In this document: in pieces, positions 17,513 through 26,273 of the stretch
Layout of the letters: the number at the start of each line of letters is the position of its first letter
How positions within the stretch are numbered: position 1 is the stretch's first letter
Origin: Paraburkholderia aromaticivorans
Lineage (GTDB): Bacteria; Pseudomonadota; Gammaproteobacteria; Burkholderiales; Burkholderiaceae
Direction: 5' to 3'
DNA length: 64,000 nt
Assembly: GCF_002278075.1 (NCBI RefSeq)
Contig: NZ_CP022989.1
Location: forward strand, 3,658,001 to 3,722,000
Position numbers and translations under genes: made by a program
The notes under the pieces: model-generated
Databases searched by the model: none
Told to the model about the DNA's origin: nothing
Seen by the model: only the letters and a program-made list of their open reading frames with translations

Positions 17513-18898
17513 ATGTTCAGGAATACTGCGCGATTCCTCGACGCGTTCTTCGTGATTGCGGGAGGCCTGCTCGCTCACTGGATGCGGTTCTCGACACCGA
17601 TTGCGCTGTCGGACACCGAGCGTCTTTTAATCGCCTTCAACTGCGTGCTGCTCCTGCTGCTGTTTCCCGGCTTCGGCGTCTATGAAACCTGGCGCGGCAA
17701 GCCCTTGTCGTCCATGCTGGCGAGAGTCGCCGCCGCATGGATGGTGGTGGTTGCCACCGCGCTCGTGCTGGCGTTCACGCTGCATCGCATGGATGCCGTA
17801 TCGCGTTTGTGGTTCGGCTACTCCACGCTGATTTCCGGCGCGCTGATCATCGCAACCAAGTGCCTCGTGCATGTGGCGTTGCGATTCGTGCGCAGCCGCG
17901 GGATGAACTACCGCACCGTCGCGATCGTCGGCGCACCCGGCTTCGCACGCACGCTGCTTGCCCATCTCGAACATGCGCCACAAGCCGGCTTCAAACCGGT
18001 CTGCCTGTTCGATACCAGTATCGAAGCGGCCGAGAACTACGGTGCGCATCCGCACCGTCTGCCGGTACTGACCGATCTGAACGCGTTCGCCGCCAAGGTG
18101 CGCGAGGAACATGTCAACGAAGTGTGGCTCGCGTTGCCGCTTTCCGAAGAACACACGATTTACCGGTTCACGCGCATGTTCCGGCATGACTTCGTGAATC
18201 TGCGCTTCATTCCCGATGTGCGAAGCCTCTCGCTTTTCAATCACGCGCTGGTCGATGTCGTCGGTTTACCGACGCTCAACCTGAGCGCGACGCCCTTCTC
18301 GCCGCCGCAAATGTGGCCCAAGCTGGTCTTCGACCGCCTGTTCGCGGCAGCCGCGCTCTTCGCGCTCGCGCCGGTGTTCGTGGTGCTTGCGATCGGCATC
18401 AAGCTCAGCTCGCCGGGACCGGTGTTCTTCCGCCAGATTCGCAAAGGCGTGGACGGCCAGCCGTTCGCCATCTACAAGTTCCGCTCGATGACCGTGCATC
18501 ACGAAGCGCAGGGCCAGCTCACCCAGGCCTCGCGCAACGACGCCCGCGTCACGAAGCTCGGCGGCTTCATGCGCCGCACGAGCCTCGACGAGCTGCCGCA
18601 GTTTCTCAACGTGCTGCTCGGGCAAATGTCCGTGGTCGGCCCGCGTCCGCATGCGGTCGAACACGACGATCTCTACAAGGATCAGGTGTACGGCTACATG
18701 TACCGCTACCGGATCAAGCCGGGCATCACCGGCTGGGCCCAGGTCAACGGCTATCGCGGCGCCACCAGCAAGGTGGAAAAGATGGAAGCGCGCGTCAAGT
18801 TCGATCTCTTCTACATCTATAACTGGTCGTTCTGGTTCGACATGAAGATCGTGTTCATCACGATCTTCAAGGGCTTTGTCGGCCGCAACGCATTCTGA
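17513..18898 (+). CDS. wcaJ: WcaJ-type undecaprenyl-phosphate hexose-1-phosphate transferase
   Basis: Protein of 461 residues, the usual length for polyprenyl glycosylphosphotransferases of exopolysaccharide loci. N-terminal transmembrane helices (about residues 5-110), a CoA-binding-like Rossmann domain (TVAIVGAPGFARTLLAHLE), a membrane re-entrant helix (RLFAAAALFALAPVFVVLAI) and the catalytic C-terminal domain with SSPGPVFFRQIRKG, YKFRSM, SLDELPQFLNVLLG and SVVGPRPH. It starts polymer synthesis by moving a sugar phosphate, often glucose, onto undecaprenyl phosphate. ATG at 17513 fits the family N-terminus; an upstream frame overlaps the regulator. Confidence 0.9.
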   Translation: MFRNTARFLDAFFVIAGGLLAHWMRFSTPIALSDTERLLIAFNCVLLLLLFPGFGVYETWRGKPLSSMLARVAAAWMVVVATALVLAFTLHRMDAVSRLWFGYSTLISGALIIATKCLVHVALRFVRSRGMNYRTVAIVGAPGFARTLLAHLEHAPQAGFKPVCLFDTSIEAAENYGAHPHRLPVLTDLNAFAAKVREEHVNEVWLALPLSEEHTIYRFTRMFRHDFVNLRFIPDVRSLSLFNHALVDVVGLPTLNLSATPFSPPQMWPKLVFDRLFAAAALFALAPVFVVLAIGIKLSSPGPVFFRQIRKGVDGQPFAIYKFRSMTVHHEAQGQLTQASRNDARVTKLGGFMRRTSLDELPQFLNVLLGQMSVVGPRPHAVEHDDLYKDQVYGYMYRYRIKPGITGWAQVNGYRGATSKVEKMEARVKFDLFYIYNWSFWFDMKIVFITIFKGFVGRNAF

Positions 18899-18900
18899 TC

Positions 18901-19854
18901 ATGCCAATTCGGGAACCGTTCGTGAAAGTCTCCGTGATCGTACCGACCTACTGGCGCACCGCCGACCTGGCGCGCTGCCTCGCGGCACTCGACGCACAGG
19001 AGCGACGCGCCGACGAGGTGATCGTGATAGCACGCCACGACGATCACGCCACCCTCGACTGGTTGCGCACCCGCGAGGCCAACCGGCCCGATCCGCGCCG
19101 CTCGGTCGTGCTGGTGCGCAAACCGGGCGTGGTCGCCGCGTACAACCTCGGCATCGACAGCGCGAGCGGCGACGTGCTCTGCTTCACCGACGACGACGCC
19201 GCGCCGCACTCCGACTGGGTCGCGCGGATCGCGCGCGCTTTCGAACGCGATGCGGCGCTCGGCGGCCTGGGCGGACGCGACATCGTGCACGAACGCAACG
19301 GCATCCTGCAGGGGCAGCAGCCTCGGGTAGGCATCGTGCGCTGGTATGGGCGGACCATCGGCAATCACCATATCGGCCACGGCAAGGCGCGCGAAGTGCA
19401 GGTCCTCAAGGGCGTGAACATGTCGTTTCGCCGCGAGGCGATCGGCGCGCTGCGCTTCGACGCCCGCTTGCGCGGCACCGGCGCGCAGGTTCACTGCGAG
19501 ATGGCCTTCAGTCTGGACGTGCAGCGGCGCGGCTGGAAGCTGATCTACGACCCGGCGCTAATGGTGGAACACTTCCCCGCCCAGCGCAGCGACGAAGACC
19601 AGCGATTCACCTTCAACGACGCGGCTTTCTATAACGCGTCATTCAATCTCCGGCTCATCATGTGCGAATACCTGACGCCGGCTGGCCGATGGGCGTTCGT
19701 CGTTTACTCGACGCTGATCGGCGATCGCGCGGACCCGGGATTCCTGCGCGCCTTGTCGCTGGCATTCGAGCGCGGCGGCGTGGCGCTCGCGCTGCGCAAA
19801 TGGCGAGTCGGTATACGCGCAATGCGCGGGGCATGGCAGGAAGCGATGCGCTGA
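18901..19854 (+). CDS. Glycosyltransferase, GT2 family
   Basis: Inverting GT-A enzyme of 317 residues. KVSVIVPTYWRTADLARCLAAL is the N-terminal nucleotide-binding strand, CFTDDDAAPHSDWV carries the DxD metal-binding motif, and LKGVNMSFRREAIGALRFD matches the acceptor region of GT2. The gene starts 2 bp after the wcaJ stop, so it is almost certainly cotranscribed and a likely candidate for adding the second sugar to the lipid-linked primer. No transmembrane helix is obvious. Confidence 0.88.
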   Translation: MPIREPFVKVSVIVPTYWRTADLARCLAALDAQERRADEVIVIARHDDHATLDWLRTREANRPDPRRSVVLVRKPGVVAAYNLGIDSASGDVLCFTDDDAAPHSDWVARIARAFERDAALGGLGGRDIVHERNGILQGQQPRVGIVRWYGRTIGNHHIGHGKAREVQVLKGVNMSFRREAIGALRFDARLRGTGAQVHCEMAFSLDVQRRGWKLIYDPALMVEHFPAQRSDEDQRFTFNDAAFYNASFNLRLIMCEYLTPAGRWAFVVYSTLIGDRADPGFLRALSLAFERGGVALALRKWRVGIRAMRGAWQEAMR

Positions 19855-19929
19855 TCGATCGACAAAACTGATCGACGACATCGATCGGCATACCTGATCG
19901 ACGCAGCGGTTTCTCGCGGGGGAGACAGC

Positions 19930-20028
19930 ATGACTATCACAACGACGGCCGCCGGGCTCGCGGCCGCACCGCTTTTCGATACACGACAGTTGTTCAGAAC
20001 AATCGCTCGCAACGGGGTATCACTATGA
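19930..20028 (+). CDS. 32-codon leader ORF coupled to the tyrosine kinase
   Basis: Small ORF MTITTTAAG...NGVSL with a strong GGGGGAGA ribosome-binding site 4-5 nt upstream and a TGA that overlaps the kinase ATG (ATGA), the same coupling used across this locus. The peptide has no recognisable domain. It may be a translated leader that sets kinase translation, or a genuine small protein. The 60 bp before it carry three CTGATCGA copies (19851, 19868, 19894). Confidence 0.5.
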   Translation: MTITTTAAGLAAAPLFDTRQLFRTIARNGVSL

Positions 20029-22421
20029 GTACATACGACATGCTGGAACCGGGACCGGCGTCCAGCAGCGACGAAGATGCGGTGATGCGCGATCTTTTGC
20101 GCATGGTTATGGATCAGATCTGGTGGGTGATCGGGATTGCCACGAGCGTGATTCTCGCCGCGGTGCTCTATACGAAGATCGCCACACCGATCTATTCCGC
20201 CGACGCGCTGCTTCAGGTCGACGCGCAAAACAGCAACACCGGCAACGCGCAAACGCAGAATTCGGCGTCGCTCATGCCGACGGTCGGGCCGATGCGCACC
20301 GACGCCGAGATCGAGATCGTCAAGAGCCGCGCGGTGGTCGAACCCGTGGTCGAACAGTTCAAGCTGAACTTCACCACCGCCGAGAAGTCCGTGCCGGTGC
20401 TCGGCAAGATCTCGGCGCTGTTCGCGCGCCCGGGCCATCCGCTCGGCGCGGCCTTCGGCCTGGATTCGTATGCATGGGGCGGCGAGCAATTCGAGGTCCA
20501 GTCGATCAGTGTGCCGAAGTCGCTCGAAGGCGCGCGTTTGACCTTGCGCGTGCGCGACTACGGCCGCTACGAGCTGACCGATGCATTCGGCCAGCACATC
20601 CTGACCGGTGTGGCCGGTCGGGAAGCCACGGGCGACGGCGTCACGCTGTTCGTAAAGACGCTGGTGGCGCGTCCCGGCACCGAGTTCTACGTGACGCGCT
20701 ACAACCAGCTCGATGCCGTGAACGGCCTCGCCGCCGGTTTGCAGGTCACGGAGAAAGGCCGCGACACCGGCGTCGTGCAACTGTCGTACACCGGCACCGA
20801 CCCGCACGCGATCACCGACATCGCCAACGCGGTGGCAAAGTCGTATCTGAAGCAACGCACCGAACGCGCGCAGGAAGAAGCGAGCCGCATGCTGAGCTTC
20901 CTGAACGGCGAACTGCCGCGCCTGCGCGAAGAAGTGAAGAGGACGGAAACCGCCTTGTCGGAGTATCAGTCGAAAGTCGGCTCGTTCTCGTTCCAGCCGA
21001 CGCAGGAAGCCGGCGTGTACCTCGCCGGCGGCCTCGATTACGACAAGCAGCTGGGCACGCTGCGCATCCAGCGCGCCCAGCTGTTGCAGCGCTTCACCGA
21101 AGCCTCCCAGGAAGTGCAGCAGGTCGACGCGCAAATCGCCGCAATGACGCGCGAGAAAAAGCACTTCGAGGATCACTTCGCCTCATTGCCGAGTTCCGAA
21201 CGCAACGCCATCGCCTTGCAGCGCGATGCGAAAGTCGCCGGGGAAATCTATGTGACGCTGCTGAACAAGACGCAGGAGCTGTCGATTTCGCGCGCCGGCA
21301 CGATCGGCAACGTGCATATCATCGATGAAGCCTTGCTGCCCTCCCAGCCGGTGCGGCCGAAGTCGGCGCTGATCATTTCGGCGGGCACGGTGCTCGGCGT
21401 GATCGCCGGCATTCTGTTCGCGTTCTGCCGCCGCACCTTCTTCACCGGCGTGTCCGATCCGGAGTTCGTCGAACGGCGCTTTCATCTGCCGATTTTCGGC
21501 TCCATCGCCTTCAGTCCGGAACAGGCGCGCAACGACCGGCAATTGAGCGCGATGCGCCGCACCGCCCTGCCCGGGCCGCGCTCGACGCCGACCGAGGTCA
21601 GCGAACCCGCGGGCGCCATGCGGCTGTTGCGGCCGCGTTCGGGGACCGGCAGTCAGGTCGAAGTGCCGGTGGGCACGCAGACCATCATCGGCTCGGGCAA
21701 GACACCGATTCGGTCGCTGCTGGTCAAGACGCATCCCTATGACACGACGGTTGAAGGCTTGCGGGGCCTGCGCGCCACGCTGCAATTCGGGCTGCTCGAC
21801 GCGCCCAACCGGATCGTCGCGATCACGAGCCCGGCGCCGTCCGACGGCAAGAGTTTCCTGTGCGCGAATCTCGCGGCGCTGGTGGCGGAATCGGGCAAGC
21901 GCGTGCTGCTAATCGACGCCGATCTGCGGCGCGGCCGGCTCGCGCATTATCTGGGCCGCTCGCCGAACGGCGGCCTGACCGAACTGCTGACCGGCCAGGC
22001 CGATCTGGAAGCCGTGGCGCGCGCCACCGGCGTGGATGGCCTGCACTTCATCGGGTCGGGCGCTTATCCGCCGAATCCGTCGGAGATTCTGACCTCGCCG
22101 CGCTTTAGCGAAATCCTCGCGCGCTTCGAGCAGGAGTTCGATCTGGTCATCGTCGATACGCCGCCGTTGCTGGCGGTCGCCGACGCCGCGGTGGTCGCCA
22201 ACATTGCCGGATCCACGGTGCTGGTGATGCGCTCCGGCGCCCACACCGAAGGCCACGTGGCCGACGCGCTGAAGAAGTTGCGGCGCGCGCGGGCGCGGGT
22301 GGTGGGCGGCGTGATGAATGCCGTGCCGCTCAAGAGTCAGAATCGCAACGGCACGTACGACTATGCCTATGCGTACACCTACTCCGCGGGCGACCCGCCG
22401 GACATTCGTGCGCCAGGTTAA
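20025..22421 (+). CDS. Wzc-type bacterial tyrosine kinase / chain-length determinant
   Basis: Protein of 798 residues: N-terminal Wzz domain with two flanking transmembrane helices (about 30-50 and 448-468), a long periplasmic coiled-coil region, a GNVR-like AGTIGNVHIIDEALLPSQPVRPK segment, and a cytoplasmic BY-kinase domain with Walker A SPAPSDGKS (about 602), Walker A' LLIDADLRRGR (about 627) and Walker B LVIVDTPPLL (about 707). The C-terminus has a tyrosine cluster (YDYAYAYTY) for autophosphorylation. It controls polymerisation and export through the inner membrane. No Wza exporter or phosphatase gene is next to it. ATG at 20025 is coupled to the leader ORF. Confidence 0.93.
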   Translation: MSTYDMLEPGPASSSDEDAVMRDLLRMVMDQIWWVIGIATSVILAAVLYTKIATPIYSADALLQVDAQNSNTGNAQTQNSASLMPTVGPMRTDAEIEIVKSRAVVEPVVEQFKLNFTTAEKSVPVLGKISALFARPGHPLGAAFGLDSYAWGGEQFEVQSISVPKSLEGARLTLRVRDYGRYELTDAFGQHILTGVAGREATGDGVTLFVKTLVARPGTEFYVTRYNQLDAVNGLAAGLQVTEKGRDTGVVQLSYTGTDPHAITDIANAVAKSYLKQRTERAQEEASRMLSFLNGELPRLREEVKRTETALSEYQSKVGSFSFQPTQEAGVYLAGGLDYDKQLGTLRIQRAQLLQRFTEASQEVQQVDAQIAAMTREKKHFEDHFASLPSSERNAIALQRDAKVAGEIYVTLLNKTQELSISRAGTIGNVHIIDEALLPSQPVRPKSALIISAGTVLGVIAGILFAFCRRTFFTGVSDPEFVERRFHLPIFGSIAFSPEQARNDRQLSAMRRTALPGPRSTPTEVSEPAGAMRLLRPRSGTGSQVEVPVGTQTIIGSGKTPIRSLLVKTHPYDTTVEGLRGLRATLQFGLLDAPNRIVAITSPAPSDGKSFLCANLAALVAESGKRVLLIDADLRRGRLAHYLGRSPNGGLTELLTGQADLEAVARATGVDGLHFIGSGAYPPNPSEILTSPRFSEILARFEQEFDLVIVDTPPLLAVADAAVVANIAGSTVLVMRSGAHTEGHVADALKKLRRARARVVGGVMNAVPLKSQNRNGTYDYAYAYTYSAGDPPDIRAPG

Positions 22422-22811
22422 AGCGCGCTGAGCGCCGCACAGAAGAACGGGCTGCGCCGTAACAGGCGCAGCCCTTTTTGTATGGCATTGGGGCAAGTCT
22501 TCAGCACGGGCTGACACGCGAGGTTCGCATACGTGACTCGCGTATGCGTACTGTTCGCGTGGCTCGAGGGTGCGAGCTTGAGTGCACGTCCTGCCTCCAG
22601 ACGAGGCTGATTCGGCGGGTTCGCGCGATAGAAACAGGAACGACACCGACGCGGCAAGCGCCGCCACCGGCCGCTAAAAACCGCTGCCGGTGAGGTGTGG
22701 ATTGAACGAACTGGAGAGCGAAGTGTACGAGGTGTAAAGCGCGAAGCGAGGGACGAGAAAAACTTGCCGGCCGGCACGGCGCGCTGCACCGGGCCGGCGC
22801 TGGGTGGCGCT
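22422..22811. other. Gene-free region with terminator and 8-bp hairpin
   Basis: 390 bp between the kinase stop and the antitoxin stop on the opposite strand. Besides the terminator it carries CGCATACG-N7-CGTATGCG at 22526-22548, a perfect inverted repeat with no T-tract. No open frame looks real. Confidence 0.5.
22449..22479 (+). terminator. Rho-independent terminator after the kinase gene
   Basis: Stem GGGCTGCGCC / GGCGCAGCCC with a 6-nt loop followed by TTTTT, 27 bp after the kinase stop. Confidence 0.92.
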
Positions 22812-23234
22812 TTACAGAAACGCGCTGACGTCGGTATGAAAACGCACGGCCAGCGCCTTGGCCACCTTCTTGCTGATGGCGCGACGGCCCGCAAGAATAT
22901 CGCTCACCACGGTGGGCGAGGCGATACCTATCAGGTCCTTCTGCTTGAGCCCATGCGTTTCCAGCAAATGACGCAACACCTCGCGCGGCTCCGCTTTTGG
23001 AATCGTCACGTTGTGGGCTTCCCAGCTTTCGATCAGATCCGTCACGATCGCGAACAGATCGGACAGCGGATCTTCCTCGTTGCCGTTCAGATGCTCGGCA
23101 AGCGAGTTGGCGAGCCGCACCATGGTCTGGTAGTCCTGCTCGTTGCGAATGGGTGTGATCGGCAGTTGGGCTTGCAGCGCGGCCCAGGTCTGAGCGATGT
23201 CGGGAAAGGCTCCCGGAAGGCGATCGGCATTCAT
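22812..23234 (-). CDS. higA: HigA-type antitoxin (HTH)
   Basis: Protein of 140 residues. The C-terminal third is a helix-turn-helix of the HigA/XRE type (LLETHGLKQKDLIGIASPTVVSDILAGRRAISKKVAKALAVRF, split here as one continuous region of about 43 residues at 95-138); the N-terminal part has the IRNEQDYQTMVRLANSLAEH segment typical of HigA proteins encoded after HigB. ATG at 23234 overlaps the higB stop (ATGA). As an antitoxin it would bind HigB and repress its own promoter; here the toxin frame is broken. Confidence 0.85.
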   Translation of the reverse strand: MNADRLPGAFPDIAQTWAALQAQLPITPIRNEQDYQTMVRLANSLAEHLNGNEEDPLSDLFAIVTDLIESWEAHNVTIPKAEPREVLRHLLETHGLKQKDLIGIASPTVVSDILAGRRAISKKVAKALAVRFHTDVSAFL

Positions 23235-23531
23235 GAGTTTAGATTCTTCCTCGTCCAAAGGTCGTACTCCGCATGCGTCAATAGATGACGAACGAATAAC
23301 GACTGCCTGTTGTAGTGAATCGCCGCAACGATCCGGAACCGGTTGCCGCCTACATCGAAAAACGGTGTATTGAGGCGGCACATGGTCCACGCCGGCGAAC
23401 GTCTGCTTCAGGTCGTTATAGCCATACGCGAGGCACGCCTGCGCCAGTGAATACCACGTCAATAGCGCACTGCGCGCCCCCGGATGTCTCTTTATGAAGT
23501 CCAGCCACGCTTTCTTTGAAATGACCCGCAT
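23231..23531 (-). pseudogene. higB: HigB-type toxin, frameshifted
   Basis: Reading from ATG at 23531 gives MRVISKKAWLDFIKRHPGA and continues to PPQYTVF; the rest of the family pattern (DVGGNRFRIVAAIHYNRQ, then RHLLTHAEYDLWTR) lies in another frame and ends at 23231 with the expected ATGA overlap with higA. The shift falls in an A5 run at 23358-23362 on the plus strand; removing one base restores a 99-residue mRNA-interferase-like protein. As written, translation reads through into the higA frame, giving one long fused frame. The cause could be true inactivation, a sequencing error or frameshifting. Confidence 0.85.
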
Positions 23532-23671
23532 CGGATCACCTCGCACGTAGTCGCGCGCTGAACATGCGCGCTCCGGCTGCAAGGCTAAACGGAACGGATC
23601 GACACCGATAGCCGGCCCGACGGCATAGTCCGAACCGCTGTTTACAGCTCACTGCGGTACCACAAACAGCA

Positions 23672-23712
23672 CTTTATTCGCATGCTGCGAACCTCGTAAT
23701 ATGCGAATAAAG
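23672..23712. repeat. Perfect 12-bp inverted repeat
   Basis: CTTTATTCGCAT and ATGCGAATAAAG separated by 17 nt, in the gap between the higB start and the glycosyltransferase stop. It is AT-rich against its surroundings. It may be a transcription stop without a U-tract, or a protein-binding site for higBA. Confidence 0.75.
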
Positions 23713-23782
23713 AGACGACTGCCGCTGTTCCGGGTCGTCCCGTCAACATCAAAGGCCGGCTGCCGCGGTCGCGTTCGCCCCG

Positions 23783-25000
23783 TCAGCGGCCCCAACTGCT
23801 TTTTGGCGCCGGTTCGGCGGGCCACCGGAGGTCCTGGGCGACCCGCTCGGGCTCGACCCGCTCCACCGTCCCGATCCGTTGACGCCACCCCGCCGCCGCG
23901 ATCGTGCGCGTGACTTCGGCCATGAACGCGCGCCGGAAAACCGCCGCCGAAAAGCGTTCCGCGTTCGCACGGCACGCCGCCGGCGTGATCTGGTCGCGCT
24001 GACGCTCGAAGCGATCGATCGCGTCGAGCATCGACACCACGGTCTGGCGCGCGAAATACACGCCGGTCGGATGCGCCTCGCCGATCGGCACCACTGTTTC
24101 CAGCGCGCCGCCCTTGCCGAATGCAATGACGGGCGTGCCACATGCCTGCGCTTCGAGCGGGACGATGCCGAAGTCTTCTTCGGCGGCGAACACGAAAGCT
24201 CGCGCGCGTTGCAGATGATCCTTCAGGACCTCGAACGGCTGATAGCCGAGGATCGTCACGTTCGAACGGGCCTTGGCGCGAATCGCCGTCATCTCCGGCC
24301 CGTCGCCGATCACGATCAGCTTGCGGTGCGGGGTGGCGTTGAAGGTCTCGACAATCAGATCGATGCGCTTGTACGGCACCATCCGCGAAGCCGTCAGATA
24401 AAAGTCCTCCTTGCGCGTGCACAGTTCGAATTCCTGCACGTCGACGGGCGGCGAAATCACGGCCGCATCGCGCCGATAGGTTTTCATCACGCGGCGCGCA
24501 ACGAAATGAGAGTTCGCGATCAGACGGTCCACGCTGTTCGCCGAGTGCGAATCCCAACCGCGCAGATAATGAAGCAACGCGCGCGCCGCCCACGACTTCG
24601 GTCCATGCGTCAGATTCGCTTCGCGTAGGTACTGATGTTGCAGATCCCACGCGTAGCGCATCGGTGAATGCACGTAGCTCACATGCGTCTGATCCGGGCC
24701 GACCAGCACACCCTTGGCGACCGCATAGGAGCTCGTAATGATCAAGTCGTAACCGGACAGATCGAATTGTTCGACGGCAAGCGGCATCAACGGCAAATAG
24801 GCTCGATAGTGGTGTCGGGCGAACGGCAGGCGTTGAATGAATGAAGTCGTCACAGGCTTGCCGCCCAGTGGCCTACGGTCTTCGAGGAAATCGACAAGAC
24901 TGAAGATATCCGCGTCGGGAAAGCACTCGATGATCTGCTCAAGCACCTTCTCCGCCCCGCCCGGCGCGACTAGCCAGTCGTGCACGATCGCCACTTTCAT
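23783..25000 (-). CDS. Glycosyltransferase, GT4 family (WbaZ-like)
   Basis: Enzyme of 405 residues beginning MKVAIVHDWLVAPGGAEKVL, the start typical of WbaZ/mannosyltransferase-like GT4 proteins. Other features: HVSYVHSPMRYAWDL, NSHFVARRVMKTYRRD, TASRMVPYKRIDLIV, LIVIGDGPE and the signature AEEDFGIVPLEAQACGTPVIAFGKGG. ATG at 25000 follows a GGGGGG ribosome-binding site. An ISL3 element sits with its target duplication starting 12 bp upstream of the start, between the Shine-Dalgarno sequence and the native promoter, so native transcription is probably disrupted unless the element supplies a promoter. Confidence 0.88.
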   Translation of the reverse strand: MKVAIVHDWLVAPGGAEKVLEQIIECFPDADIFSLVDFLEDRRPLGGKPVTTSFIQRLPFARHHYRAYLPLMPLAVEQFDLSGYDLIITSSYAVAKGVLVGPDQTHVSYVHSPMRYAWDLQHQYLREANLTHGPKSWAARALLHYLRGWDSHSANSVDRLIANSHFVARRVMKTYRRDAAVISPPVDVQEFELCTRKEDFYLTASRMVPYKRIDLIVETFNATPHRKLIVIGDGPEMTAIRAKARSNVTILGYQPFEVLKDHLQRARAFVFAAEEDFGIVPLEAQACGTPVIAFGKGGALETVVPIGEAHPTGVYFARQTVVSMLDAIDRFERQRDQITPAACRANAERFSAAVFRRAFMAEVTRTIAAAGWRQRIGTVERVEPERVAQDLRWPAEPAPKSSWGR

Positions 25001-25011
25001 GATCCCCCCGT

Positions 25012-25019
25012 TTTTTAAT
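25012..25019. repeat. Target-site duplication, left copy
   Basis: TTTTTAAT directly before the left end of the insertion sequence, identical to 26729-26736. Eight base pairs is the usual ISL3-family target duplication. Confidence 0.9.
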
Positions 25020-25025
25020 GGTTCG

Positions 25026-26273
25026 TCAGTAAAAAGTGTGGGTTGTCGGCGGCTCGGGCAAATTGCCAAGTGCATGATATAGCGCGATTTCCGTCGTTCG
25101 AAACGTCCGGAAGCCGTACGCTTTTCTCATGGTGACTTTGGCCTTGTTGTTCAAACCCTCGACGATTCCGCTGGAGAACTGCTTGCGCGCATGAAAGTAG
25201 TTGAGAATCAGTTCTCGATGGGCGCGCACGGTGCGTGCGAACTTCTTCATTGGTTCGATGCGTGAGCGCATGACCCGGGTGCACCACTGATCGAGGAACT
25301 TGCCTGCCCAGACAGGCGAGATGTAATCCCAGATCTGCTGGAACTCCTCCTTGAGAAGATAGGCGCGGACACTGCGCAGGTTGTAGTGCAGCAGATCGCG
25401 CAGGCGCAGTCGCTGATTGTCAGTAAGGTTCTCTGGCCGCTTGAGCAAACACCAGCGGGACTTCTTGAGGACTGGCTCATAGCCGTCGCGGGTCATGCGG
25501 CGAGCTTCCTCGGCGCGAACCTCGTCGATCGCCTTGTTCATTTTGGCAACGATGTGGAAGCGGTCGAGGATGTTCAGCGCGTTGGGGCAATGTAGTGCGA
25601 TCATCTCGATGTAGGGCCGCCACATGTCCGAGCAGACGAACTCGACCTGCTCGCACAACCGTTTGCCGATCATGACGAAGAACTTTGCGAAGCTTTCCTT
25701 CGTGCGCTCCTGGCCAACCCAAAGCAGGCGCACGCAGCTGGCCTCGATCTGATAGACCAGCGTGAGATAATTGTGCCCTCGGCCATACTGGATTTCATCG
25801 ACGCCCAAAGCGCGGATGGTGCCGAGTTCGCGATGGGCCAGCCCCCAGTCGACCACCCACTCCACCGCCTGGGCAACCTTCTCCCAACTGGTGCGAAAGC
25901 TTTGCGCTGTCTCTTTCCAGGAGAGCTTGCGTGCCCACTGCGCGAGAAACAGCATGTAGGCCTTGGTCAGCGTGTGCTTGCCGATGGCCCACGGCACCGT
26001 CTCGACCTTCACGCCGCACTCACGGCAGTCGACGCGGCGCATGGCGTACAGCAAAATCACCGCGAAGCCCCAGATCGGAATAAATTCGAAACTACGCGAT
26101 GCGAGCGTGTCATAGCCGCTGCCAGGCCGGTTGCAACACGAACAGATCGGCTTCGAACCCTTGCGTGGCCGCACGTCGATCTCGATGGTTTTGGACTGCT
26201 CGCACAGTCGGGCACTTTCATAGACGAAGCCGGGAAAATGATGGCAGGCATTGAGCAGGCGGGTCAGCAACAT
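25026..26273 (-). CDS. ISL3-family transposase
   Basis: Protein of 415 residues. N-terminal zinc-binding motifs (CSCC and CRECG), an HTH-like segment (SWKETAQSFRTSWEKVAQAV) and a DDE catalytic core: Asp in ALGVDEIQYGRGHNYLTLV, Asp in VCSDMWRPYIE and Glu in SSGIVEGLNNKAK. It catalyses cut-and-paste movement of the element. The stop codon lies inside the left terminal repeat. The ATG at 26273 shares the CATG palindrome with the passenger gene on the other strand. The frame is intact. Confidence 0.93.
   Translation of the reverse strand: MLLTRLLNACHHFPGFVYESARLCEQSKTIEIDVRPRKGSKPICSCCNRPGSGYDTLASRSFEFIPIWGFAVILLYAMRRVDCRECGVKVETVPWAIGKHTLTKAYMLFLAQWARKLSWKETAQSFRTSWEKVAQAVEWVVDWGLAHRELGTIRALGVDEIQYGRGHNYLTLVYQIEASCVRLLWVGQERTKESFAKFFVMIGKRLCEQVEFVCSDMWRPYIEMIALHCPNALNILDRFHIVAKMNKAIDEVRAEEARRMTRDGYEPVLKKSRWCLLKRPENLTDNQRLRLRDLLHYNLRSVRAYLLKEEFQQIWDYISPVWAGKFLDQWCTRVMRSRIEPMKKFARTVRAHRELILNYFHARKQFSSGIVEGLNNKAKVTMRKAYGFRTFRTTEIALYHALGNLPEPPTTHTFY

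Noticed and set aside
23358..23362. Programmed frameshifting in higB
   Set aside because: No classical slippery heptamer or downstream stimulatory structure is seen; a one-base insertion or sequence error is the simpler reading.
23649..24650. 333-codon minus-strand frame overlapping the GT4 gene
   Set aside because: It is another frame of the same glycosyltransferase; the family motifs are all in the 23783-25000 frame.
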